The notes: generated by a model not told the origin, from the letters alone. A stretch of DNA of 64,000 nucleotides from AP-15 sp963796155 (GCA_963796155.1 CAWCKT010000003.1:48833-112832); one strand, 5' to 3'; positions 34,409 to 43,056 are shown, numbered from the stretch's first letter. Program-made: numbers and translations.

Positions 34409-35833
34409 TTACCAAGGCGTCCTTATCAGGGGAATCTCGTATACGGCAAGCTCCTCGGCGATGCCGCGCAGCGCGCGTTGCTGAGGTACCGGGTGGAGGC
34501 CGCTGGTCGCGAGCAATGTCGACGCCCGGGGGTGTTGAACGACGGGCCCAGTGGCCAGGATCGAACGCGAATCGGCCAAGCCTTGTACGCGCGCCGCGAT
34601 GTTTACCGTTCGGCCAAAGTAATCCTGCCGGTTGTTGAGAACGACCGCCAGGCAGGGCCCCTCATGGATGCCGATTTTGAGCAGCAGCTCGTTACCGTTG
34701 CGTCCGTCGCCGAGGCGGCCAATCCCCTCGCGCATGCGCAGCGCCGCGGCGACTGCTCGATCGGGTGTTGGAAAAGTCGCCATCACCGCATCGCCGCTGG
34801 TCTTGACGACGGCGCCGGCTTCGGACGCGACGATCTCGTTCAAGACTTGGAAATGTGCTCGGACCAGATCGAAGGCAACCAGATCGCCGACCCGCTCATA
34901 AAGTTCGGTCGAGCCTCTGAGGTCGGTGAACAAGAACGTCAGGCTGGTGATCTTGAGGCGCTGATCGACGTCGATCGTGTCGGCGCCGTAAATGTCGCGA
35001 AAGACCTGGTTGGTCAGTAGGCGCTTGGCGGTCAGGAAGGGCTTTCGTCTCTTGAGGAGATCTTCGAGCTTGCTGCCCGCGATCCACAATCCCGGCAACA
35101 CGCGCATGTCGGTGCGGTTGTCGAGCGACAGGCGCAGCGGTCCGGGATGCAGCCTCACGGTTTCGGCCGGCGCGCGTACCTTGTCGAAGACGAGCGACAA
35201 GTTCTGGCGTTCGCGCGTCGGCTCGCCTTTGACGTCGAGGAATTCGGTCGTATGCGTCACCGGGTCGAGGATGATCACGAATTCCGCCGGCAACTGCAGT
35301 GAAAGCAATGCCTTCTCGCCGGGCGGAAGCTCGACCGCGTCGAGCGTCATCTCCTGGATCAGCGGCTCGAGCTCATCGGGCAGATCGATCGCCGAACTCC
35401 AAAATATCTGACGGAAGTACTCCGCGAGGGGGAGCTCGTCCGGGTTGTGCGCCGCGATCCTGCGGACCCGCCGGTTCACCGTGAACGTGACCTCGACGAT
35501 CTCGTCGAGCGTCGGCGCGTAACCGGCCGCACACCAGGCGCAATGGTACTCGTCGCGGTTTACGTTCTTGAGCGTCGCGGCCTCCTCGATCACGCCGCCG
35601 CAGCTCGGGCACAGCACGTTCCAGGAAAGCTCGAAAAGCCCGGCCCGCGCGGCGTGAAGGAAGGCCGCGATAACGCGCTCCTCGTCGAGACCCCGCTTTG
35701 CTGCGAAATCCAGCACATTGACGCGGCAGAGCGCGCGATCCGGAGCGTGCTCGACCAGTTCTTCGATGGCGGCCACCGTGTCGGGATCGGCCGATTGACG
35801 AAGAACCGAAAACAGGTTTCTGGCTTCGCTCAT
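34409..35833 (-). CDS. DUF5939-type adenylate/guanylate cyclase, tandem copy 1
   Basis: A 474-residue soluble protein. Residues 1-75 form a helical region, CPSCGG (about 76) and CAWCAAG (about 98) form a likely zinc ribbon, a DUF5939-type sensor region extends to about 290, and a class III cyclase domain covers about 300-460. The metal aspartates are in FLFTDLRGSTELYERVGD and KTSGDAVMATF; the N/R pair is in TVNIAARVQG, so catalysis is plausible. It shares most residues with the gene next to it (35867-37273), evidently by tandem duplication. The two share a strand with a 33-base gap and are probably an operon. Confidence 0.9.
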   Translation of the reverse strand: MSEARNLFSVLRQSADPDTVAAIEELVEHAPDRALCRVNVLDFAAKRGLDEERVIAAFLHAARAGLFELSWNVLCPSCGGVIEEAATLKNVNRDEYHCAWCAAGYAPTLDEIVEVTFTVNRRVRRIAAHNPDELPLAEYFRQIFWSSAIDLPDELEPLIQEMTLDAVELPPGEKALLSLQLPAEFVIILDPVTHTTEFLDVKGEPTRERQNLSLVFDKVRAPAETVRLHPGPLRLSLDNRTDMRVLPGLWIAGSKLEDLLKRRKPFLTAKRLLTNQVFRDIYGADTIDVDQRLKITSLTFLFTDLRGSTELYERVGDLVAFDLVRAHFQVLNEIVASEAGAVVKTSGDAVMATFPTPDRAVAAALRMREGIGRLGDGRNGNELLLKIGIHEGPCLAVVLNNRQDYFGRTVNIAARVQGLADSRSILATGPVVQHPRASTLLATSGLHPVPQQRALRGIAEELAVYEIPLIRTPW

Positions 35834-35866
35834 CGAAACACCACAAGAACCGGGTTCCGGGATGGG

Positions 35867-37273
35867 TCAGGGGATCTCGTAGACGGCCAGCTCGTCGGTA
35901 ATGCCGCGCAGCGCGCGGCGCTGTGGTACCGGCTTCAGTCCGCTGTTCTCCAGCAATGTCGAAGCTTGCGCGTGGGTGACGACGGGCCCAGTGGCGAGGA
36001 TCGAACGCGAGTCGGCCAGGGCTTGGACGCGCGCCGCGATATTCACGGTTGTGCCGAAGTAATCCTGGCGATCGTTGAGCACGACTGCGAGGCACGGCCC
36101 CTCATGGATGCCGATTTTGAGCAGCAGATCCTCGCCGTTGCGCGCGTGGTTCAGGCCGCCCATCGCCTCGCGCATGCGTAGTGCTGCTGCGAGGGCGCGA
36201 TCGGGTGTCGGGAATGTCGCCATCACCGCGTCGCCGATCGTCTTGACCACGGCGCCAGCCTCTGTGGCGACGATCTCGTTCAGGACCTGGAAATGCGCTC
36301 TTACGAGGTCAAAGGCGGCCAGGTCGCCGACGCGCTCATAAAGCTCGGTCGAGCCTTTGAGATCGGTAAACAGGAAGGTGAGACTGGTGATCTTGAGGCG
36401 CTGCTCGACGTCGATCGTGTCGGTGCCGTAGATGTCGCGAAAGACCTGGTTCGTCAGCAAGCGCTTGGCGGTCAGGAACGGTCTGCGCCTGCCGAGGAGC
36501 TCGTGCAGCTTGTCGCCGGCGATCCAGAGCCCGGGCAACACCCGCGTATCGGTGCGGTTCTCGAGTGACAGACGCAGCGGTCCCGGACGCAACTCCACGG
36601 TTCCGGTCGGCGCGACGACCCGATCGAAGACCAGCGAGAGGCTCTGGCGCTCGCGAGTCGGCTCGCCCTTGATGTCGAGGAATTGGGTCGCATGCGTCAC
36701 CGGGTCCATCAGGATCACGAATTCCGCCGGCAACTGCAGCGAAAGGAGCGCCTTCTCGCCCGCCGGAAGCTCGACCGTGTCGAGGGTGATTTCCTCGATC
36801 AGCCGCTCCAAATCATCCGGGGGATCGATGCCCGAGCCCCAGAAGATCTGGCGAAAGTATTCGGCCAGGGGGAGCTCATGCGGATCATGGGCGGCGATCC
36901 GGCGCACCCGTCGGCTGACCGTGAACGTCACCTCGACCATCTCGTCGAGCGTCGGGCTGTAACCTGCCGCGCACAGAGCGCAGGCGTACTCGTCCTGGTC
37001 TACACTCTTGAGCGTTGCGCTCGTATCGAGCACGCCGCCGCAGCCCGGGCACAGCACGTTCCAGGACAGCTCGAAAATCCCGAGCCGCGCGGCGTGGAGA
37101 AAGGCTGCGATCGCACGCTCTTCGTCGACACCTGTCTTCGCCGCGAAATCCAAGACATTGACGCGGCAGAGCGCGCGATCCGGACCGTCGTCCACCAACT
37201 TCTCGATGGCATCCACGGTACCCGGATCTGCCGACTGGCGCAGAACCGAAAAGAGATTTTTGGCTTCGCTCAT
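35867..37273 (-). CDS. DUF5939-type adenylate/guanylate cyclase, tandem copy 2
   Basis: The upstream paralogue of 34409-35833, with the same plan: N-terminal MSEAKNLFSVLRQSADPG, zinc ribbon CPGCGG/CALCAAG, sensor region, cyclase domain with FLFTDLKGSTELYERVGD, KTIGDAVMATF and TVNIAARVQA. ATG 37273 aligns with the paralogue's start; an in-frame ATG 12 bases earlier is also possible. Differences cluster in the region between zinc ribbon and cyclase and in the tail, so the two may sense different inputs or form a heterodimer. Confidence 0.9.
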   Translation of the reverse strand: MSEAKNLFSVLRQSADPGTVDAIEKLVDDGPDRALCRVNVLDFAAKTGVDEERAIAAFLHAARLGIFELSWNVLCPGCGGVLDTSATLKSVDQDEYACALCAAGYSPTLDEMVEVTFTVSRRVRRIAAHDPHELPLAEYFRQIFWGSGIDPPDDLERLIEEITLDTVELPAGEKALLSLQLPAEFVILMDPVTHATQFLDIKGEPTRERQSLSLVFDRVVAPTGTVELRPGPLRLSLENRTDTRVLPGLWIAGDKLHELLGRRRPFLTAKRLLTNQVFRDIYGTDTIDVEQRLKITSLTFLFTDLKGSTELYERVGDLAAFDLVRAHFQVLNEIVATEAGAVVKTIGDAVMATFPTPDRALAAALRMREAMGGLNHARNGEDLLLKIGIHEGPCLAVVLNDRQDYFGTTVNIAARVQALADSRSILATGPVVTHAQASTLLENSGLKPVPQRRALRGITDELAVYEIP

Positions 37274-37393
37274 GGTCGAATGCACCCCGCCGCCGTTCTA
37301 GCGATAATTTGGTAACGAATCGGCTGCGCGCCAGCCTTGCCTCCCGCCACCTGCTGCCATCATGCTGTCAGCATCATCGGGTGATAACGGCTC

Positions 37394-38098
37394 ATGAGAC
37401 GCGCCGACCGGCTTTTTCAGATCATTCAGATCCTGCGGCGCACGCCCAAGCCGATAACCGCCGGGGCGCTCGCCACCGAACTCGAGACCTCCAAGCGAAC
37501 CGTGTATCGCGACGTTGCCGACCTTATCGGGCAGCGGGTGCCGATCAGGGGCGAGGCCGGCGTCGGCTATGTCCTAGAGGCGGGGCTCGACCTGCCGCCT
37601 CTGATGCTGACTCCCGACGAAATCGAGGCTGCCGTGCTCGGCGCGCAATGGGTGGCGCGCCACAGCAATTCGGCGCTGGCGCGGGCGGCCCAGGATCTGA
37701 TCGCCAAGATCGGCGCCGTCGTGCCGGAACGGCTTCGGCCCTATGTGCTCGAGCCGGTCACCGAGACGCCACCGGCGCGGAGTCTGGCCGCCGATGGCCT
37801 CGACATGGCCCGGGTGCGCGCGCAGATACACGCGGGCCGGAAGATCGCGCTGTGCTATCGCGATGAACAGGGTCGCGAGACCGAGCGCACCGTCTGGCCG
37901 GTGACGGTCGGCTATATGGAGACGGTGCGCCACTTGGTCGCGTGGTGCGAGTTGCGCCGGGACTTCCGGAGCTTCCGGACGGACCGGGTGACCGCGGCAG
38001 GGTTTCTCGACGAGCGCTACCCCGAGCGGCCGAGTGCGCTACGGGCGAAATGGCGGCGGACCCTGAAGCTGCCTCGAAACCACGAACCCGTGGACTAA
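37394..38098 (+). CDS. YafY-type HTH/WYL transcriptional regulator
   Basis: A 234-residue DeoR-like winged helix at the N-terminus (MRRADRLFQIIQILRR, then ITAGALATELETSKRTVYRD as recognition helix) followed by a WYL-type ligand-binding domain (about residues 135-220; the RTVWPVTVGYMETVRHLVAWCELR core and FRSFRTDRV). Such regulators respond to nucleic-acid or nucleotide ligands and often control stress or defence genes. It stands alone, divergent from the cyclase pair and convergent with the YCII/VOC group, so its target cannot be assigned. Confidence 0.9.
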   Translation: MRRADRLFQIIQILRRTPKPITAGALATELETSKRTVYRDVADLIGQRVPIRGEAGVGYVLEAGLDLPPLMLTPDEIEAAVLGAQWVARHSNSALARAAQDLIAKIGAVVPERLRPYVLEPVTETPPARSLAADGLDMARVRAQIHAGRKIALCYRDEQGRETERTVWPVTVGYMETVRHLVAWCELRRDFRSFRTDRVTAAGFLDERYPERPSALRAKWRRTLKLPRNHEPVD

Positions 38099-38188
38099 TA
38101 GTCATAGTTTATCAGGCCGAGCCCCCGCGCATGTCATTCCTGGCGAAAAGGTCCGCCAATTACCAGCGTGGGAAGAATAGACGTTGCT

Positions 38189-38494
38189 CTACCCCACCTC
38201 CCCGAGCCGTAGGTTCCAACGAACAATCCGCGTGGTCGAAAGGATGCCGGACTGGGTCCACGGGTCCGCTTTGAGGCGCTCGTCGATTTCGTCCTCGTTG
38301 TCGGCTCGGAATACCAGAAGGACCTCGGTAGTCCCCTCGAGCGGTCCAGCAAGGCGTGCCAAACCTTCGGCCTCCAGCGCATTCATGAAGATACGGTGAC
38401 CCTCCCAATCAAGCTGCGCTTCGAGCGGTTTTTGGGGATCATAGGGTGGGCCATATCGGCGGATCACGACGAAGAGGCTTCTTCTACTCTCCAT
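38189..38494 (-). CDS. YCII-related domain protein
   Basis: This 101-residue YciI-like ferredoxin-fold protein begins MESRRSLFVVIRRYGPPYD. The conserved histidine-containing HRIFMNALEAEGLARLAGPL and DPWTQSG are family marks. YCII proteins are small enzymes or enzyme-like folds of unclear function. ATG 38494 lies inside the 3' end of the VOC gene upstream (38484-38909), so the two are coupled. Confidence 0.85.
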   Translation of the reverse strand: MESRRSLFVVIRRYGPPYDPQKPLEAQLDWEGHRIFMNALEAEGLARLAGPLEGTTEVLLVFRADNEDEIDERLKADPWTQSGILSTTRIVRWNLRLGEVG

Positions 38495-38909
38495 CGGCCA
38501 GCTCGGCCTTTTCGGCCGGGAGCGGCTCGGTGCCGGTCCAGGGGTGCTCGGCCACGTCGAACAGAACGTCTTCGGGGCCATAGAACTTGACCTCGAATCC
38601 GCCGATCCGGTCGCCGCCCTGGTCCATGTAGTGCTTGCCGCCCAAGCCCTCCAGCCGCTTCGCGGCTTGCTCGACATCTTCGACGAGAATGCCGAAATGA
38701 TGCAGGCCGGTGTAGTCGAGGCCCTTGCCGAGCTGGTCGGTCTTGAACCGCAGGATCGCCAGATCGATTGTGCCGTCACTCAGATGGTAACCGTAGGCGA
38801 GCGGCCCGTCGGTTTTGCGGACCTCTTTGAAGTCGAACGCCTTTTTGTAGAACTCGGCCATCGCATCGGGATCCTTCGCGGCGATAGCGATATGACGAAG
38901 CTTGGCCAT
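38484..38909 (-). CDS. VOC/glyoxalase-fold protein, copy 1
   Basis: A 141-residue vicinal-oxygen-chelate protein, MAKLRHIAIAAKDPDAMAEF at the start and LHHFGILVEDVEQAAKRL near residue 75. The H of RHIAIAA, H of LHHFGI and E of PWTGTEP are candidate metal ligands. It is a close paralogue of 39041-39466; a palindromic repeat lies between them. It overlaps the YCII gene by 11 bases. Substrate unknown. Confidence 0.88.
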   Translation of the reverse strand: MAKLRHIAIAAKDPDAMAEFYKKAFDFKEVRKTDGPLAYGYHLSDGTIDLAILRFKTDQLGKGLDYTGLHHFGILVEDVEQAAKRLEGLGGKHYMDQGGDRIGGFEVKFYGPEDVLFDVAEHPWTGTEPLPAEKAELADGE

Positions 38910-38952
38910 ACTCGGCTCCGTTATTGAAGTTGACACTCCGGGCTTGGTTCTC

Positions 38953-39029
38953 GTCACCCCCGCGAAAGCGGGGGTCCAGGGTGTGCGACGGCGCGGTGGC
39001 CCTGGATTCTCGCTTTCGCGAGAATGACG
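38953..39029. repeat. Extragenic palindrome, family B
   Basis: Arms of the type GTCACCCCCGCGAAAGCGGG and CTTTCGCGAGAATGAC with CCAGG/CCTGG inner pairs face each other across a short spacer between the two VOC paralogues. It is the widespread CCCGCGAAAGCGGGG-type repeat of alpha- and betaproteobacteria. No second copy was noticed in the window. Confidence 0.8.
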
Positions 39030-39040
39030 ATAGAGGCGGA

Positions 39041-39466
39041 TTACTCTGCCGCCTCTTTGACCCCGGCAGGAAGCGGCTCGCAGCCGGCCCAAGGGTGCTC
39101 GGCAATGTCGAAGAGCACGCGCTCGGGGCCGTAGAATTTCTTTTCGAAGTAGCCGGCGTTCGGTTCTTGCTGGTTCCGGTCGATGTAATATTCGGCGCCC
39201 AGCCCTTCGAGCCTTTTCGAGAATTCGTCGACATCCTCGACCAGCACACCGAAATGATGAATCCCCCGATAGTCGAGACCCTTGCCGAGCTGGTCGGTCT
39301 TGAATTTGAGGATCGCCATGTTGAGGGTGCCGTCGCTCAGGAACACACCGTCGGCGAGCGCCGAATTCGGCCGGCCGACCTCCTTGAAGTCGAAGGCCTT
39401 CTTGTAGAACTCCGCCATCGCTTCCGGGTCTTCCGCGGCGATGGCGATATGGCGCAGCTTGGGCAT
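39041..39466 (-). CDS. VOC/glyoxalase-fold protein, copy 2
   Basis: A 141-residue paralogue of the VOC protein at 38484-38909, sharing RHIAIAAxDPxAMAEFYKKA and FKTDQLGKGLDY. It has a distinct middle (IDRNQQEPNAGYFEKKFYG). The metal-ligand positions H, H and E (PWAGCEP) are kept. It starts at ATG 39466 and is probably co-transcribed with copy 1 and YCII despite the repeat in the spacer. Substrate unknown. Confidence 0.88.
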   Translation of the reverse strand: MPKLRHIAIAAEDPEAMAEFYKKAFDFKEVGRPNSALADGVFLSDGTLNMAILKFKTDQLGKGLDYRGIHHFGVLVEDVDEFSKRLEGLGAEYYIDRNQQEPNAGYFEKKFYGPERVLFDIAEHPWAGCEPLPAGVKEAAE

Positions 39467-39513
39467 GCGAACCTCCGTTCGTTGGCGATCCCTACCCTAC
39501 CACGACCGGCGCT

Positions 39514-39960
39514 TCAGCCCGAAGCCCCGTATAGAGCCTCGCGTGAGATCGACGTCAAAATCCGCGCAAGATTTTTCCCGACGCGACCGAGCCCCTCGTG
39601 CCACGGAAACAACCCGAAGCGGTCGAACTCCGGCAGCGTGGTCCCGTCGGGCAGCGAAAATTGTGAGGTACAGGCGAGGCTTCGCGGATCGGGCAAGAGC
39701 TGCGGCGTCCACGCGAAGAGCGCGAGATCCTTGCCGCGCAGATAGGGATGGACGCCAAGCGCGACGAACTCGTCCGGTGAGGCGGTGATACCGGTTTCTT
39801 CCTGCAGCTCCCGTGCAGCGGCGGCGGCGAAATTCTCGCCCGGCTCGGCGACGCCCTTGGGGATATCCCAGCGCGGTGAACGGGTCGCGTGACCGAGCAG
39901 GATGCGCTGCCCGTCGCTGACGATGACACCGCAGCTCGTCTGACCCTGGTTCAGGGCCAA
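39514..39960 (-). CDS. Nudix hydrolase
   Basis: A 148-residue Nudix protein. The box GVAEPGENFAAAAARELQEE plus TGI (about residues 36-58) matches Gx5Ex7REUxEExGU exactly, so it should hydrolyse a nucleoside diphosphate linked to another group. TTG 39960 starts the frame and overlaps the end of the lipoprotein gene (39951-40100), so its translation is probably coupled. The substrate is not predictable from sequence. Confidence 0.88.
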   Translation of the reverse strand: MALNQGQTSCGVIVSDGQRILLGHATRSPRWDIPKGVAEPGENFAAAAARELQEETGITASPDEFVALGVHPYLRGKDLALFAWTPQLLPDPRSLACTSQFSLPDGTTLPEFDRFGLFPWHEGLGRVGKNLARILTSISREALYGASG

Positions 39961-40100
39961 GTACCGCCCCCCGAAACACCGCCGTAAAAGCCGCCCTGTT
40001 TGCCGTTGTCCGTGGCGGTTCCGTCATTGGCGCAGCCCTGGGCCAGCAGCGTCAGGACCAATGCGATCAGGGCTGGCCGGAAGGCGGCCCTCATTGCCAT
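39951..40100 (-). CDS. Small lipoprotein
   Basis: A 49-residue protein of a hydrophobic leader FRPALIALVLTLLAQGC with a lipobox (LAQG|C) and a short Gly-rich mature part GGFYGGVSGGGTW. Its ATG (40098-40100) overlaps the TGA stop of the VOC gene at 40100-40465 as TGATG, and its own stop lies inside the start of the Nudix gene, which supports real translation. Function unknown; similar small Gly-rich lipoproteins are common in alphaproteobacteria. Confidence 0.7.
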   Translation of the reverse strand: MAMRAAFRPALIALVLTLLAQGCANDGTATDNGKQGGFYGGVSGGGTWP

Positions 40101-40465
40101 CAGCCACCCTTCTCCTTCATCGATTTCTGATCCCATAGCCTCAGCCTGTAGCCGTCAGGATCGCACAGCTCCGCGCCGTAGCCCCAGAAGACCTTCATCG
40201 GCGGATGAACAAAGGCAATGCCGGCGGCGTCGAGGGCATCGTGCCTCGCCTCGACGTCATCCACCTGGATCGTGAACGAAATACCGGGGCAGGCGGCGAT
40301 TTCCCCTTCATACAGAAAAATCGTCAGGTCGGCGTCGTCGCGCATCGCCGCCGTTTTCCGGTCGGGAATTTCGAACTCTACTTCGAAGCCGAGATGCCGT
40401 TTATACCAATCGCGCGATTTCTGCCAATCGCGAACCGGCAGCGAAAGATGATCGAGTCTGGGCAT
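40100..40465 (-). CDS. VOC/glyoxalase-fold protein, copy 3
   Basis: A 121-residue VOC protein, distinct from the two paralogues near 39 kb: MPRLDHLSLPVRDWQKSRDW at the start, FVHPPMKVFWGYGAELCDPDGYRLRLWD near the end. The histidine of LDHLSL and E of GAELCDPDG are plausible metal ligands. ATG 40465 is used. First gene of a tightly overlapping trio with the lipoprotein and the Nudix hydrolase. Substrate unknown. Confidence 0.88.
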   Translation of the reverse strand: MPRLDHLSLPVRDWQKSRDWYKRHLGFEVEFEIPDRKTAAMRDDADLTIFLYEGEIAACPGISFTIQVDDVEARHDALDAAGIAFVHPPMKVFWGYGAELCDPDGYRLRLWDQKSMKEKGG

Positions 40466-40546
40466 TGTCGCTGGCTCACTCCATGATGCTACCAAATTAG
40501 GACGCCTCGCGCCGCCGCCGCAAGGTCACAGCCAAGGAGATCGTCG

Positions 40547-42160
40547 ATGACCGAACTGCGCTGCTTTCGCCCACTGATCATCGGCCGGCGCGGCGCGGTC
40601 GCGGCAAACCATCCGCTGGCCGCTCAAGCCGGGCTGATGGCGCTGCGCGCCGGCGGCAATGCCGTCGATGCGGCGGTCGCGACGGCGGTGACATTGGCCG
40701 TCGTCGAGCCGATGATGTCCGGGCTCGGCGGCGACGGGTTTTACCAGGTATACCAGCAGGAGAGCGGGCGCGCCGTCGTGTTCAACGGCAGCGGCCCCGC
40801 CCCCGCCGCCGCGACACCGGAGCGCTACGCCCGCGGCATTCCGCGCCTCGGACCGCTGTCGGTCTCGGTCCCGGGCATGCTCGCCGGGCTTGAGACGATG
40901 CATCGGAGCTTTGGCCGACAACCATGGCGCGACCTCTTTGGCGAGGCGATCACCTTTGCGCGGGACGGCTTCGCCGCCACCCCGCACTACCGCCATTTCG
41001 CCGGCGAATATCGGGCGCCGCTATCCCTTGACCCGCGCAGCGCAGCGACCTTCCTGATGCGCGGCGGCGAACCGCCGCCGGTCGGCGCGCCGATCGTGCA
41101 ACCCGACCTTGCCCGGAGTCTCGAAGAGATCGCCTCGGAGGGCGGCGAAACCTTCTACCGCGGCCGGCTGGCGCGGCGGCTGGCGGCAGGCCTCGCGGCG
41201 GCCGGGTGCTTGGTATCGCCGGCCGATCTTGCAGCGTTCGCCGCCGAACGCCAGGAGCCGATCGCGATCGACTACCGCGGCTTCACCGTGCTCGAGGCGC
41301 CACCCAACTCGACCGGCTTCGTATTGCTTGAGGAATTAAAGATCCTGGAGCATTTCGATCTCGCCAAAATGGGCCTGCTGTCGGCCGATGCGGTTCATGT
41401 CATGGTCGAAGCGAAAAAGCTCGCCTTCGCCGACCGCGAGCGCTGGGCCGCCGACCCGAGGTCGCTCGAAGCACCATTCGAGAAATTGCTGTCTGTCGAC
41501 TACACTGCCCGCCTCGCCGACGGCATCGACGTGCGGCGCGCGGCCCCGACCGGGATGGCCTCAGCCGCAGCCGGTGACACGACCTATTTCTGCACCGCCG
41601 ATGGCGAGGGCAACGCAGTCTCGGGGGTGCAGAGCATCAACAGCGGGTTTGGTTCGGGCGTCACCGCAGGCGACACCGGCATCCTGCTCAACAACCGCAT
41701 GACCTACTGGCATCTCGAGCCCGGCCATCCCAACCGGCTCGCCCCGGGGCGGCGCGTGCGTCACACGATGAACCCGCCGATCGTGCTCAAGGACGGCGCA
41801 TTGTGGTGCGTCTTTGGCACACCCGGCGCCGACAACCAGGTCCAGGTCAATCTGCAGGTGCTGACGGCAATGACCGATTTCGGCCTCGACCCGCAGCAGG
41901 CGGCCGAGATGCCGCGCTGGACCTCGAACGCGCCGGGCCAGTACGCCAACTGGCCGCATGACGGCGAGGACGCACTGACGATCGAGCGCCGCTTTCCCGA
42001 CGCGGTGCGCGCCGAGCTCGTGCGCCGCGGTCACCCGGTCAAGACGGTCGGCGACCTCGAAGGACCGTGCAGCGTCGAGATCATCCGCCGCGACGCCACG
42101 ACGGGCATGCTGCTCGCCGGCTCCGACCCGCGGCGCGACGGCTGGGCGCTCGCCTGGTGA
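40547..42160 (+). CDS. Gamma-glutamyltransferase family protein
   Basis: A 537-residue Ntn-hydrolase precursor. It self-cleaves before the nucleophile threonine in AAAGDTTYFCTAD (about residue 345); GVQSINSGFGSGVTAG and GILLNNRM follow in the small subunit. The large subunit starts AANHPLAAQAGLMALRAGGN and contains MSGLGGDGF. No signal peptide is evident, unlike periplasmic Ggt, so it may be cytosolic and closer to acylases or CapD-like members of the family. It stands alone, divergent from the VOC trio. Confidence 0.9.
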   Translation: MTELRCFRPLIIGRRGAVAANHPLAAQAGLMALRAGGNAVDAAVATAVTLAVVEPMMSGLGGDGFYQVYQQESGRAVVFNGSGPAPAAATPERYARGIPRLGPLSVSVPGMLAGLETMHRSFGRQPWRDLFGEAITFARDGFAATPHYRHFAGEYRAPLSLDPRSAATFLMRGGEPPPVGAPIVQPDLARSLEEIASEGGETFYRGRLARRLAAGLAAAGCLVSPADLAAFAAERQEPIAIDYRGFTVLEAPPNSTGFVLLEELKILEHFDLAKMGLLSADAVHVMVEAKKLAFADRERWAADPRSLEAPFEKLLSVDYTARLADGIDVRRAAPTGMASAAAGDTTYFCTADGEGNAVSGVQSINSGFGSGVTAGDTGILLNNRMTYWHLEPGHPNRLAPGRRVRHTMNPPIVLKDGALWCVFGTPGADNQVQVNLQVLTAMTDFGLDPQQAAEMPRWTSNAPGQYANWPHDGEDALTIERRFPDAVRAELVRRGHPVKTVGDLEGPCSVEIIRRDATTGMLLAGSDPRRDGWALAW

Positions 42161-42177
42161 AATAGTCGCCCCAGGGA

Positions 42178-42798
42178 TCACGCGGACCAATGACGGCGAC
42201 GGGTTCGGACGCCGAAGGTGGCCAACAGTCCGGCCGCGAAGATTGACATCGAAACCGGTTCGGGAACCGATAGCGCATCTGCCGCCGCGCTGAACGAGAC
42301 GGAGATATCATTTGTAAATTCGGGTGCTAAGTATATGTCGAACGATAAAATATCGTCGAACAGGTCGGTGCAGGGCCCGCCGCCCGAGAGCAGTCCGCAG
42401 GTCCAGGTCTGTGCAATAGAGAATAAGGAATGGCCGGCAGCATCCTCGACAGAAAGGGAATAGGTCGCTCTGTCGCCTTCGGTGGACGGATCACCGAGCT
42501 GCCAGTCTGTAGTAAAGTAAAAGTTAAAGATTAGATCGCCCAGCTGACTACCGGGATTGGTTACGACAAAATGCGCGGAGCCGGTATCGCTATTGACGAC
42601 CAATCCTTGGTCGTCTGAGACGGCGCCGGCGCCAAAATCGATCGAACCGGACGAGCCCGAACAACCGGGCAGACAGACGGCGCTTCCCGCGAAGTCGATG
42701 CCGATACTTGCTGTTGCCTCGGCGCTCTGCACGAAACCGATGGTGGCAACTGCGGCAACCAAGAAACCCGCTATGGTCGTTCTGGCCGAGATTCGCAT
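42178..42798 (-). CDS. PEP-CTERM sorting-domain protein
   Basis: A 206-residue exported protein with a signal peptide (GFLVAAVATIGFVQSAEATA), a beta-rich body with two Cys pairs (CLPGCSG; CGLLSGGGPC) and a C-terminal VPEPVSMSIFAAGLL / Arg-rich tail, the PEP-CTERM signal recognised by exosortase. Such proteins are exported to the cell surface or biofilm matrix. No exosortase gene is in this window. ATG 42798 follows GAGGAAGACC. Convergent with the gamma-glutamyltransferase gene. Confidence 0.88.
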   Translation of the reverse strand: MRISARTTIAGFLVAAVATIGFVQSAEATASIGIDFAGSAVCLPGCSGSSGSIDFGAGAVSDDQGLVVNSDTGSAHFVVTNPGSQLGDLIFNFYFTTDWQLGDPSTEGDRATYSLSVEDAAGHSLFSIAQTWTCGLLSGGGPCTDLFDDILSFDIYLAPEFTNDISVSFSAAADALSVPEPVSMSIFAAGLLATFGVRTRRRHWSA

Positions 42799-43056
42799 GG
42801 TCTTCCTCTTCCCTCGAATGTCCTGCCCCGACCTCAAACTTCCCCGGCAAAGAGCGCGAAAAAATTAACCTTTACGAGTATCACATGGGTATCGCACAAA
42901 TGCAAGAGGAAATCGGACCCCGCCCGGCTAGTCTCGCGAACCTCCCTTCGGCGTCATGGTCTTGCAATTTGATTGCCGATCGACCCCGGAAGGCGGATCG
43001 TCGCATCGACGCCCGGGATAGACGTGGGGTCTCGGGCCAATAGATTGGGGGTTTAC

